Notes under the pieces: model-generated
Told to the model about the DNA's origin: nothing
Databases searched by the model: none
Seen by the model: the letters and a program-made list of their open reading frames with translations, nothing else
Origin: an uncultured Acinetobacter sp.
GTDB taxonomy: Bacteria; Pseudomonadota; Gammaproteobacteria; Pseudomonadales; Moraxellaceae
Reading direction: 5' to 3'
Assembly (NCBI RefSeq): GCF_947624825.1
Contig: NZ_CANQLZ010000001.1
Location: forward strand, 62,001 to 126,000
Length of the DNA: 64,000 nt
Position numbers and translations under genes: made by a program
Shown here: positions 18,907-27,299 of the stretch, one piece after another
How positions within the stretch are numbered: the first letter of the stretch is position 1
Layout of the letters: each line of letters opens with the position of its first letter

Positions 18907-19273
18907 AAAGTTGTAATATCTAGGTTGTTTTTACAGGAGTATATTAAAAAATCTAAATATATTGGTCTATCAATAAATAAGTTAATTTTTGTCCAACCTC
19001 TATTCAGCACAGATGCTGCTTTTCCCTTAAATTACTTTTAATGATGATACGATCGTTAAAAACTTTCAAATATATAAATCTATGTTTTTTAAGTATTAAT
19101 TAAATAATTAAGACGTAATAGTTATTTTTATTCAAGGTTTTAACTATAAAAGAATGAAGTTTGCTAGGTTTTTGCTTTATATTTGTCCGACTATTGTCGT
19201 GCTAGGTATCTGAACGCGACTCGCTCAAAATGCCCCATTACACGAATGCACTGTGAAAAACGGAGAATTATTT
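18907..19273. promoter_or_regulatory. AT-rich divergent region between SIR2-TPR gene and MhpT-like carrier
   Basis: About 367 bases with no supported gene. It must hold the promoters of both divergent genes. Visible elements are a small hairpin CAGCA-caga-TGCTG (19005-19018) and a direct repeat TTGTC at 19183 and 19194, 11 bp apart. It is AT-richer than its surroundings, like the SIR2-TPR gene. Confidence 0.4.
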
Positions 19274-20479
19274 ATGGCGCACAGTACCACAAGCAAGAAA
19301 CAAAAAATCTTGATCGTATTTTTATGTTTCTGGGTCGCATTCTTTGAAGGCTTTGATTTACAAGCACCAGGGATTGCTGCACAAGGAATTGCAGCAAGCT
19401 ATGCTTTAGATCAAGTACAAATGGGCTATGTGTTTAGCTTAGGTGTATTTGGAATGTTGTTTGGGGCATTTTTTGGCGGACGCGTGGCCGATTATCTAGG
19501 TCAAAAGAAAGTTCTAATGCTCTCAATCGGGATTTTTGGCGTGTTTATGGCATTCACTGCAATTGCACCCAATCTAGAGATCTTATACCTTGCGCGCTTT
19601 TTAACAGGCTTAGGTTTAGGTGCTGCCATGCCAACCATGATTTCGGTGGTTGGAGATGAAGCAACTGAAGAAAATCGCGGAAAACTCAATAGCTTAATGT
19701 ACTGTGGTCTACCTGTAGGTGCAATTTTCGTGGCTGGTTTGGCAATGCTGGTCACTGATATTAAATGGCAAACGCTGTTTTTAATTGGCGGCTTAACCCC
19801 ATTGTTGCTCATTCCATTTATGGCGGTGATTTTAAAAGACAAGCCACGTGCAGTTAAACAAGCCAGCACTGAAGATGTACCGGGTATGGCAGAGGTCTTG
19901 TTTAAACAACAGCAATATAAAAATACATTGCCGCTGTGGGTCGGCTTCTTTTTTACCTTAATGATCAACTACATTTTAATCAGTTGGTTACCAAACTTAC
20001 TTATGCAACAAGGTCTAGAAAAACAACAAGCCTTTTTGGTGATGTTGGTGTTCCAAGTGGGTGCAGTGATTGGTACTTTAGGATTGGGTTATTTACTTGA
20101 CCGTTTAAAACTTTGGCAAATGGCAGTGATTATTTATAGTGGTTTGTTTATTGCACTGTCACTGTTATTTACCACAACCGCTGTGCCAGTGTTAATTTTA
20201 GCAGGTGTGATGGGGGGGATGTTCTCTACAGGCGGACAATCGATCTTATATGGCATCTCACCGATTTTTTATTCAGGTTCAGGTAAAGTCACTGGTGTCG
20301 GGACTGCAATTTCACTGGGACGTTTAGGTGCGATGACCGGTCCATTACTCACAGGTAAAATCTTGGCATTGGGTTTAGGCACTACCGGTATTTTAATGGC
20401 AAGCTTACCTGCTGTGGTGGTATCGGCTGTAGCAGTAACTGCCTTGTCACGCTATAAAGCCAAGCAAGGCTCAAAATAA
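19274..20479 (+). CDS. MFS transporter of the aromatic acid:H+ symporter family, MhpT-like
   Basis: An inner-membrane carrier with about 12 transmembrane segments. The N-terminal EGFDLQAPGIAA (first helix) and the loop GRVADYLGQKK match the AAHS family, and the similarity to E. coli MhpT (3-phenylpropionate-type acids) is strong, including LMYCGLPVGA. The substrate is therefore probably an aromatic or related carboxylic acid, but no catabolic genes lie nearby. The ATG at 19274 is chosen because GGAG stands 8 nt upstream; a GTG at 19253 is less likely. A terminator at 20496-20517 ends the gene. The true substrate is open. Confidence 0.82.
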   Translation: MAHSTTSKKQKILIVFLCFWVAFFEGFDLQAPGIAAQGIAASYALDQVQMGYVFSLGVFGMLFGAFFGGRVADYLGQKKVLMLSIGIFGVFMAFTAIAPNLEILYLARFLTGLGLGAAMPTMISVVGDEATEENRGKLNSLMYCGLPVGAIFVAGLAMLVTDIKWQTLFLIGGLTPLLLIPFMAVILKDKPRAVKQASTEDVPGMAEVLFKQQQYKNTLPLWVGFFFTLMINYILISWLPNLLMQQGLEKQQAFLVMLVFQVGAVIGTLGLGYLLDRLKLWQMAVIIYSGLFIALSLLFTTTAVPVLILAGVMGGMFSTGGQSILYGISPIFYSGSGKVTGVGTAISLGRLGAMTGPLLTGKILALGLGTTGILMASLPAVVVSAVAVTALSRYKAKQGSK

Positions 20480-20495
20480 CTGATGCACAACATGA

Positions 20496-20517
20496 GGCAG
20501 CATCGGCTGCCTTTTTT
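20496..20517 (+). terminator. Terminator after the MhpT-like gene
   Basis: GGCAGC-atcg-GCTGCC followed by six T, 17 bp beyond the stop codon. Confidence 0.85.
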
Positions 20518-20753
20518 GTGCCATATATTGCGCAAAACTAGGTAAATGTAGATTTAAAAGCGCTGACTCTCCACTTTAGCTTTACTGTTAATGCTGAGTT
20601 GTTTTGGTGCTATTAGATTTAAATCGCTGTTTTTTTAAATATTAATACCTCAAATGCGCTTCAAACTCAAAAAATTCTGATTGCAGAAAAAATGGCATAC
20701 AGTTTGCTTTAATCAAAGAAAAAAACTTAAAAAACTCATAATCATAACAAATA

Positions 20754-20776
20754 GGCGTCCCAAATTTGGTGACGCC
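20754..20776 (-). terminator. Probable terminator after the WYL regulator gene
   Basis: GGCGTC / GACGCC encloses CCAAATTTGG, itself a palindrome. On the minus strand it is followed by TATTTGTTAT, so the T-run is weak. It lies 10 bp past the stop codon. Confidence 0.55.
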
Positions 20777-20785
20777 TTGTTTATT

Positions 20786-21796
20786 TTAAGCATTTACTTC
20801 ATGTTCATATACGGCATCAGCGACTATTTTTGGCTCAATCTGCAAAATTTTGCGGCCAAAACCACGTAACCACCAGACCAATTGCGAGGTAAAAGGCACC
20901 GTAGCACGCACTTGATACAAATTGTCAGTGAATTGCTCAATGACTTGATCGCGGCTTAACGCACTTTCTTCAAAAAAATGCACAGTTTTGGCATCCATGG
21001 TCAATTTTAGTTCAATATTTTCTGTGGCTTTATGATAGTCCACGCGAAACCCTAAAGCACCTGATTCGATGTACTCATCTAAATGGAAATCATTTTGGTG
21101 CATTGCACGATTCTCAAGCACTCTTGCTGCCTTAAAACGGTGCAAAGCAAAGGTTTGAATGGCATTTTTATCGTGGCGGGTGCAAATGAGGTAAATCACC
21201 GCGCCTTTTTGCACCAAAGCGAGCGGGTTTAAGATATAGGTTTTCTCTTCGCCTGAAATACGACTTTGATATTCGCATTCAAGCTGTTTGTCTTGTAGTA
21301 AGGCTTCATAAATTGCTTGCTGTGCTGCTTGATCGACTGTAGGTGGAATCAAAGGTTGACTGGAAGGCACAATACGCACTCTATTCATCCATTGTTTAAC
21401 ATGATTTTGGTCGGGTAGGCTACGACGTGCTGCATCAAACCAAGGATTCATCTCGGCCACTAAGCTTGGTGGTAGTAAATGCTTGAGGTGTTCTTCCACC
21501 ATCATAAAGGTGACTGCTTGAGAGCTGGTCATATGCGGTAAGCTCTGAATGGGTGCATCATGGCACCAACGCCAACCCTGCGGCACGGTTTTATTGCTCT
21601 CTATGGGAAAACGTTGTGCAATTTGGTTCAAGTCACGTTGGATGGTACGCAGACTGGTGTCAATGCCTTCACGTTGTAATTGTTGCTGCAACTCACGTGT
21701 ACCAATCCATTTACCCGTAGACAGACGCGCTAAAATTTGCCATTGGCGATATAAGCTGTTGGAGGTTTCTTTTTCTGTGTGACCTGTCATATCCAT
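20786..21796 (-). CDS. WYL-domain transcriptional regulator
   Basis: An N-terminal winged helix of the DeoR/HTH_11 type (about 13-75, with GTRELQQQLQREGIDTSLRT) is followed by a WYL domain at about 150-240 (LECEYQSRISGEEKTYILNP, then FALHRFKAARVLE) and a C-terminal WCX-like extension. Such regulators sense small ligands or nucleic acids. The gene is divergent from the Anbu operon with 234 bp between the starts, so control of that operon is a reasonable inference. ATGs at 21796 and 21790 are both possible; neither has a good Shine-Dalgarno. Confidence 0.85.
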   Translation of the reverse strand: MDMTGHTEKETSNSLYRQWQILARLSTGKWIGTRELQQQLQREGIDTSLRTIQRDLNQIAQRFPIESNKTVPQGWRWCHDAPIQSLPHMTSSQAVTFMMVEEHLKHLLPPSLVAEMNPWFDAARRSLPDQNHVKQWMNRVRIVPSSQPLIPPTVDQAAQQAIYEALLQDKQLECEYQSRISGEEKTYILNPLALVQKGAVIYLICTRHDKNAIQTFALHRFKAARVLENRAMHQNDFHLDEYIESGALGFRVDYHKATENIELKLTMDAKTVHFFEESALSRDQVIEQFTDNLYQVRATVPFTSQLVWWLRGFGRKILQIEPKIVADAVYEHEVNA

Positions 21797-22030
21797 ATCA
21801 GTTTGCAGTCAATTGAATAGGCATTGTAAGGCGTGCAAGCCTAAAAATTGAAGTGTTTTCATGTGTCTTGAAATATAAATTCTGTCGTGTGATCGCTTGA
21901 TAAAAAACAACATTGCGAACAGATAGAATGATGCTTTATTATACAGCAGCATGCTATGATCTATTCTAGTGGCATTAATTTTGCTTACATATATCAATAA
22001 TACATAACAAATAGATAAAAGAGGGTAAGC

Positions 22031-23572
22031 ATGTTGAAAGAAACTAAGCACAATGCTCGCGCACCTGTGCAGGCGACCGAGCAGCTACAGCCAAAAACAG
22101 TTGAAGAGGCAAAGCGTGTCCCTGCGCAAGCCCATTATCTATTTCAACAGCTCAAATCTGAGTTTTTTAATGAATTAAGAGATGAAAAAAGCATCTCAGG
22201 TGAGACTTGCGCCAACATTGAGCACTGGTTAGCGCAACATAACCTCAGCGAGCTCAATGCACTCAATGAAGCAGCCAAACAGCATTTTTTATACGAAGGG
22301 ATTACCTTTACGGTTTATGGTGAAGACGAAGGGATTGAACGTACTATTCCATTTGATGTGATTCCACGTGTCATTGCTAAGCAGCAGTGGAATAAGATTG
22401 CGTTAGGTTCGGCACAACGTGTGCGTGCTTTGAACTTATTTTTACATGACATTTATCATGATCAAGAAATCTTAAAAGCCGGTATTGTACCGGCACAACA
22501 AGTTTTAACCCATGAAGCTTATTTGCCACAAATGTTAGGGCATCACTTAAAAGGTGGGATTTATAGTCAAATTAGCGGCATAGATATTATTCGTGACCGT
22601 GAAGGCGAGTTTTACGTTTTAGAAGATAACCTACGTACCCCATCGGGTGTATCGTATATGTTAGAAAGCCGTAAAATCAGCCAAAAATTGATGCCAGATT
22701 TGTGCCAAAGCAACCATGTATTGGCCATAGAACAATATCCACAATTGCTAAAACAGATTTTGGCAGAAAGTGCTTATGTTGATAATCCATTTATTGTAGT
22801 CCTTACACCAGGACGTTTTAACAGTGCTTATTATGAACACTCATTCTTGGCGCGTGAAATGGATGTGCCTTTAGTCTCAGCGCGTGATTTATTTGTTGAA
22901 AATGACAAAGTCTATGTACGTACCTTACGTGGTCGTCAACAGGTCGATGTAATTTATCGCCGTGTAGATGATGCCTTTTTAGATCCATTGTGCTTTAAAG
23001 CAGACAGCACTTTAGGAGTTGCAGGTTTAATGTCGGCTTATTTGGCGCATAATGTGGTGATCAGTAATGCACCAGGCACAGGGGTGGCGGATGATAAATC
23101 AATTTATCCTTATGTGGATAAAATGATTGAATATTATCTTAATGAAAAACCAATGTTAAAAAATGTACCAACGTATCAATGCCGTGAACACAATGCTTTA
23201 GGTTATGTGCTTGAAAACCTAGAAAAGTTGGTGGTTAAAGAGGCACAAGGTTCGGGCGGTTATGGCATGTTAATTGGTCCGCAAGCATCTCAAAAAGAGA
23301 TTGAACTTTTCCGTAAAAAGTTATTGGCCACGCCACATGCTTATATTGCACAGCCAACTTTAGATTTGTCGGTGTGCCCAACCTTAACCCATGATGGTAT
23401 GGCAGAGCGTCATATTGACTTACGTCCTTTTGTGTTAAGTTCACCGTTACGCACCGAAATAGTGCCGGGCGGTTTAACCCGCGTGGCGATGCAAGCCGGT
23501 TCATTGGTGGTAAACTCATCACAAGGTGGTGGGATTAAAGACACATGGGTTGTAGACACACGCCGTCATTAA
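22031..23572 (+). CDS. Circularly permuted ATP-grasp protein of an Anbu-type operon
   Basis: This protein belongs to the circularly permuted ATP-grasp type 2 family (formerly DUF404/DUF407). Recognisable segments are ERTIPFDVIPRVI, GIDIIRDREGEFYVLEDNLR with the conserved LEDNLRTPSGVSYM, VLTPGRFNSAYYEHSFLA and VVKEAQGSGGYGMLIGPQ. The family is thought to perform ATP-dependent ligation, perhaps peptide or amide bond formation, but no substrate is known. GAGGG lies 5 nt upstream of the ATG. It heads a plus-strand set with an alpha-E protein, a transglutaminase and Anbu, the classic context of this family. Length 513 residues, slightly longer than usual because of a polar 35-residue N-terminus. 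Confidence 0.88.
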   Translation: MLKETKHNARAPVQATEQLQPKTVEEAKRVPAQAHYLFQQLKSEFFNELRDEKSISGETCANIEHWLAQHNLSELNALNEAAKQHFLYEGITFTVYGEDEGIERTIPFDVIPRVIAKQQWNKIALGSAQRVRALNLFLHDIYHDQEILKAGIVPAQQVLTHEAYLPQMLGHHLKGGIYSQISGIDIIRDREGEFYVLEDNLRTPSGVSYMLESRKISQKLMPDLCQSNHVLAIEQYPQLLKQILAESAYVDNPFIVVLTPGRFNSAYYEHSFLAREMDVPLVSARDLFVENDKVYVRTLRGRQQVDVIYRRVDDAFLDPLCFKADSTLGVAGLMSAYLAHNVVISNAPGTGVADDKSIYPYVDKMIEYYLNEKPMLKNVPTYQCREHNALGYVLENLEKLVVKEAQGSGGYGMLIGPQASQKEIELFRKKLLATPHAYIAQPTLDLSVCPTLTHDGMAERHIDLRPFVLSSPLRTEIVPGGLTRVAMQAGSLVVNSSQGGGIKDTWVVDTRRH

Positions 23573-23599
23573 TTTAAAACAATAACAACGAGATAAAAA

Positions 23600-24202
23600 A
23601 TGATTTTATTAAGCAGCAATGCACAGCAGATTTTTTGGTTAGCGCGTTATTTAACCCGAGTACAGTATTTGTGCAGCCAATTTCCATTTCAAGCCAATGA
23701 CGTTGCCAAACATTATGCTGATGCTTTTGCCTTAGGTGAGCATGATGCCGCATCTTTAAATGCCTTGGTAGAAAACACTCAGCACTTTGCTTCTTTTGCC
23801 CAACAGTTTAATTGTGCCAAAGACAATATTCAGGATTTACGCGGTGTGTTGTCTGCTAAAAGTTATGCTGAACTTAATCAGCTGATTAAAAATGCCAGTG
23901 AAAATAGCCTTGATATTTGCGATGTGGTGTCAGAGTGCCATGAGATTTTAGAGGCAGAATCACAACACATCTTCTTATTTTTTATGTTGGGTCAATATAT
24001 TGAACAACTTGATCGACAATTACGCTTAAAACAAGATACACAAATCACGTTAAATCAACTTGATCAAGTGATCGATTTATTAACCCAATTGGGTTGGTCA
24101 GGTGTAAAAGCGGCATGGCAACAACTGCATATTTTGCCAAATAGCATTAACCTCTATCACTTTAGTGATCATATCCAACATTTATTTGAGGTTGATGTAT
24201 GA
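23600..24202 (+). CDS. Short alpha-E domain protein
   Basis: The start ILLSSNAQQIFWLARYLTRVQYLC matches the opening of alpha-E (DUF403) proteins, which normally read LSRTAENLYWLGRYVERAE, and the rest is predicted all-helical. At 200 residues it is clearly shorter than the usual 300 or so. It follows the ATP-grasp gene by 27 bp and overlaps the transglutaminase start by 4 bp. Alpha-E proteins are the regular partners of the ATP-grasp and transglutaminase proteins in Anbu operons; their biochemical role is unknown. Confidence 0.78.
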   Translation: MILLSSNAQQIFWLARYLTRVQYLCSQFPFQANDVAKHYADAFALGEHDAASLNALVENTQHFASFAQQFNCAKDNIQDLRGVLSAKSYAELNQLIKNASENSLDICDVVSECHEILEAESQHIFLFFMLGQYIEQLDRQLRLKQDTQITLNQLDQVIDLLTQLGWSGVKAAWQQLHILPNSINLYHFSDHIQHLFEVDV

Positions 24203-24978
24203 AATTGATGATTAATCATCAAACGCATTACCACTATAGCGATCCTGTACACAGCAGTATCCAATATATTCGTATGTCGCCAAGCAATAATGCCCATCAA
24301 AAGGTACATTATTGGGAGATGAGTGTACCCGGACAGCGCCAAGTCAAAAAAGATGCCTTTGCCAACATCTGGATCACCAGTGCCCAACGTTTTAGTTATC
24401 AACATATGTCAATTATGGCGCAAGGTACGATTGAAATTGAGCCAGATACACAAGCAATGCCTATTGATCATATGCATCCGACTATTTTTTTGCAGCCCAC
24501 CTTAGCCACCCAGTGTAGTCAAGAGATGTTGGAATTTGCGCATCGTTATGTCAAACATCCCTCACGGCAGTGTTTGATTCATCTAGCTGGTGCAATTTTA
24601 GATTATATGCCGTACTTGCCTGCTACGACATCGGTCAATACGTCAGCAGCACAGGCTTTTGCCCATCGGCAGGGGGTATGCCAAGATCATAGCCATGTGT
24701 TTATTGCCATGTGTAAAGCTTTAGGTTTACCTGCGCGTTATGTATCGGGTTATTTATATGTACCCAATTCATCACATTTGGCCAGTCATGCTTGGGCAGA
24801 AGTATTCTTAAATCAAGCTTGGTATAGTTTTGACATTAGTAATCAAATTTTCACCCCTGCATCGCATATTTATGTCGCTGTTGGTCGCGATTATTGGGAT
24901 GTAGCACCTGTGCGTGGCGTACGTCAGCAAGGGGGCATAGAAAGTATGCATTCGATTGTGCAAGTTTTGGCTTGCTAG
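24199..24978 (+). CDS. Transglutaminase-like cysteine peptidase of the Anbu operon
   Basis: The protein has an N-terminal bacterial transglutaminase-associated beta domain (about 1-85) and a C-terminal papain-like transglutaminase core. The catalytic triad is visible as Cys161 (HRQGVCQDHSH), His198 (ASHAWAEVF) and Asp212 (WYSFDISN). There is no signal peptide, so it acts in the cytosol. The family can act as peptidase, amidase or transferase. The ATG overlaps the alpha-E stop (ATGA), indicating translational coupling. Confidence 0.9.
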   Translation: MKLMINHQTHYHYSDPVHSSIQYIRMSPSNNAHQKVHYWEMSVPGQRQVKKDAFANIWITSAQRFSYQHMSIMAQGTIEIEPDTQAMPIDHMHPTIFLQPTLATQCSQEMLEFAHRYVKHPSRQCLIHLAGAILDYMPYLPATTSVNTSAAQAFAHRQGVCQDHSHVFIAMCKALGLPARYVSGYLYVPNSSHLASHAWAEVFLNQAWYSFDISNQIFTPASHIYVAVGRDYWDVAPVRGVRQQGGIESMHSIVQVLAC

Positions 24979-25005
24979 TATAAACAGATCATCACAGGAG
25001 GGTGT

Positions 25006-25740
25006 ATGACCTATTGTTGTGCGCTACGTTTAAAACAAGGACTTATTTTTATCAGCGATACCCGCACCAATGCGGGTGTAGATCATATTTCAGTATTTCG
25101 TAAGCTCTATACTTTTGGTATAGAAGGCGAGCGTTTTATTGCAATTCAAGCTGCAGGGAATCTAGCCACAACACAAGCGGTAATTGGACATTTAAAAAAT
25201 CAGTTGGCGCTTGGGCAAGAACCCAATTTAAACAGTGTCAATACCATGTTTGAAGCTGCCGAATTGGTTGGAAATTTGGTCAAAAAAGTCATTTACAATG
25301 TCGCGCCCGAACCTGAAGATCAAAGTACCTATTATTGTAGTTTATTGCTTGGTGGACAAATTGGTGACCAAGAAATGCAATTGTATAATATTTACTCACA
25401 AGGTAATTTTATTTGCGCCACCAAAGACACGCCTTTTTTCCAAATTGGCGAAAGTAAATATGGAAAACCGATTTTAGACAGGGCTTTAAGCTATGATATG
25501 CCTTTAGATCAAGCCTTGCGCTGTAGTTTGATTTCTTTTGATTCAACTTTGCGCTCTAATGTGTCTGTAGGTTTGCCACTGGATTGTTTTGTGTATCAAA
25601 TTGACAGTTTACACATTCCAATTGGCAAACGTATTTACGAAGAAGACCCTTACTTTGCCAAGATTAGTAAACAATGGTCGGAAACCTTAAGAAAAGGCTT
25701 ACACGAATTGCCCACCCCAACTGCTGATTATTTGGAATAA
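25006..25740 (+). CDS. Anbu, ancestral beta-type proteasome-like peptidase
   Basis: The sequence begins MTYCCALRLKQGLIFISDTR, as Anbu proteins do, with Thr2 the expected N-terminal nucleophile once Met is removed, and the conserved Asp in SDTRTNAGVD and Lys in FRKLYTF. Length 244 residues is typical. Anbu proteins form lock-washer or ring-like oligomers related to HslV and the proteasome, but their substrates are unresolved. AGGAGG stands just upstream of the ATG. It follows the transglutaminase by 27 bp and is followed after only 3 bp by a BLUF photoreceptor gene. Confidence 0.92.
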   Translation: MTYCCALRLKQGLIFISDTRTNAGVDHISVFRKLYTFGIEGERFIAIQAAGNLATTQAVIGHLKNQLALGQEPNLNSVNTMFEAAELVGNLVKKVIYNVAPEPEDQSTYYCSLLLGGQIGDQEMQLYNIYSQGNFICATKDTPFFQIGESKYGKPILDRALSYDMPLDQALRCSLISFDSTLRSNVSVGLPLDCFVYQIDSLHIPIGKRIYEEDPYFAKISKQWSETLRKGLHELPTPTADYLE

Positions 25741-25743
25741 TGC

Positions 25744-26169
25744 ATGCATACCCTATGTTATATCAGTCATGCCACTTTTGAGATGCCTATGCAAATGCAG
25801 CATCTCAGCGACATTTTAACCGAAGCACGTCAATTTAATGCAAGACATGACATTCATGGGGTCTTATATTTTGCCGATGGGAAATTTTTACAATGCTTAG
25901 AAGGGCAGGCTGAAGATTTAGAGCAAGTCATGCAACGCATTTGCCGTGACCCAAGGCATCAAGATCTTCACATTATTTTGCAGCAACCTCTAAGTCAGCC
26001 CTTATTTTGCAGTTGGTCGATGAAATTTATTTCACGGCATCACCCGATTAAAGAGTTTTTTCAGCGGCACAATCACAGCCAATTTTGTCCAGATCAATTA
26101 AGTCCAGAACAACTACAGGCTTTATTAAATTTGATGTACCAACTAGATGCCAATGATTTGGTGGCGTAA
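25744..26169 (+). CDS. BLUF-domain blue-light receptor, BlsA-like
   Basis: A single BLUF domain (about 1-95) with a short helical C-terminus, 141 residues in all. The key FAD-pocket residues are present: Tyr6 (LCYIS), Asn32 (FNARHDIHGVLYFADG), Gln50 (KFLQCLEG), and Trp97 and Met99 (SWSMKF). It has no fused output domain, so it must signal by protein-protein contact, as Acinetobacter BlsA does with transcription regulators. It starts 3 bp after the Anbu stop and has no strong Shine-Dalgarno of its own, so it is probably co-translated with Anbu. This context is unusual for a BLUF protein. Confidence 0.9.
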   Translation: MHTLCYISHATFEMPMQMQHLSDILTEARQFNARHDIHGVLYFADGKFLQCLEGQAEDLEQVMQRICRDPRHQDLHIILQQPLSQPLFCSWSMKFISRHHPIKEFFQRHNHSQFCPDQLSPEQLQALLNLMYQLDANDLVA

Positions 26170-26171
26170 AA

Positions 26172-26197
26172 AAAAGAACCTTCAAGGTTCTTTTTTT
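26172..26197. terminator. Bidirectional terminator between the BLUF gene and alr
   Basis: GAACC-ttcaa-GGTTC flanked by A-run and T-run, ending both the Anbu-BLUF operon (plus) and alr (minus). Confidence 0.85.
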
Positions 26198-26204
26198 ATG
26201 GGGT

Positions 26205-27275
26205 TTAAACTATTTTACGCTTAGGGCGATTGCTTAAACGACACAGCAGCTCATAGCCAATTGTTCCATTGGCACTTGCAACATCATCTACTAAACGGTT
26301 CGGTCCCCAAAGTTCTACTTCTGTGCCTAAGTCAACTTTGATATTGGTGACATCAATGGCAATCATATCCATGGCTACCCGTCCAACCACAGCGACAAAT
26401 TGACCATCAATTACAACGCTATTGGGCGCAACAAATGCACGTGGATAACCATCACCATAACCAATCGAGACAATGGCTAAGGTCATGGCTTGTTCAGCTA
26501 TAAAAGTTGAACCATAACCGACCGATTCGCCCGCTTGAATACTGTTAAGGGCAATAATTTCGGCAGTAAAACGCATCACTGGCTTTAAATCTAGGTCATG
26601 CACATCGCGATCTGCAAAGGGGCTTGCACCATAGAGCATAATCCCCGGACGCACATAGTCAAAATGTAGCTCAAGATATTTATAAATTGCCGCTGAATTA
26701 CAGCATGATGCTAAAATGGGTGCACAGTCTTGTTTAATTTCTAAAAATTGAGCAATTTGTGCATCATTTAAGGCATGCTCAGCGTCGGCATTGGCAAAAT
26801 GCATGGCAAGCACGCAATTAAAACCTAGAGCTTGTAACTGCTTGATAACCGCTTTAATCTCAGTGATTTTAAAACCTAGACGGTTCATACCACTGTTGAG
26901 TTTGACCCAAACTTTTAAGTTTTTGGCGATATAGGCATCTTGATGGGCAATCAGCCAATCAACTTGTTGCTGATGATGCACCACAAGCTCAAGATTGTGT
27001 GCCAATACAATTGGCATTTCATCGAGGCTAAATACACCTTCAATTAAAGTGATTGGTTGCTCAAAGTCCAACTCACGAATTTCTAAAGCTTCTTGCAGGC
27101 AGGCTACCCCAAAGGCATCGGTTTGCTTCAAGGCGTCTAGGCAGTCTTTAATCCCATGTCCGTAGGCATTGGCTTTGACCATACTCACCACTTTGGCCTG
27201 TGGTGCAAGTTGTTTGACACGGTTTAAGTTATATTGCAGCGCTTGACGATCAATATAGACGGTTGCTTGGCGCAC
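26205..27275 (-). CDS. alr: Alanine racemase
   Basis: PLP-dependent interconversion of L- and D-alanine, supplying D-Ala for peptidoglycan. The PLP lysine is Lys34 in SMVKANAYGHG. The second catalytic residue is the Tyr of VGYGSTF near residue 250, and DMIAIDVT and LLCRLSNRPKR close the C-terminal beta domain. Length 356 residues, as expected. It follows dnaB by 24 bp; the dnaB-alr pair is common in gammaproteobacteria. Confidence 0.95.
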   Translation of the reverse strand: MRQATVYIDRQALQYNLNRVKQLAPQAKVVSMVKANAYGHGIKDCLDALKQTDAFGVACLQEALEIRELDFEQPITLIEGVFSLDEMPIVLAHNLELVVHHQQQVDWLIAHQDAYIAKNLKVWVKLNSGMNRLGFKITEIKAVIKQLQALGFNCVLAMHFANADAEHALNDAQIAQFLEIKQDCAPILASCCNSAAIYKYLELHFDYVRPGIMLYGASPFADRDVHDLDLKPVMRFTAEIIALNSIQAGESVGYGSTFIAEQAMTLAIVSIGYGDGYPRAFVAPNSVVIDGQFVAVVGRVAMDMIAIDVTNIKVDLGTEVELWGPNRLVDDVASANGTIGYELLCRLSNRPKRKIV

Positions 27276-27299
27276 CTGAAGTTACTCCTTAGGGTTTAA

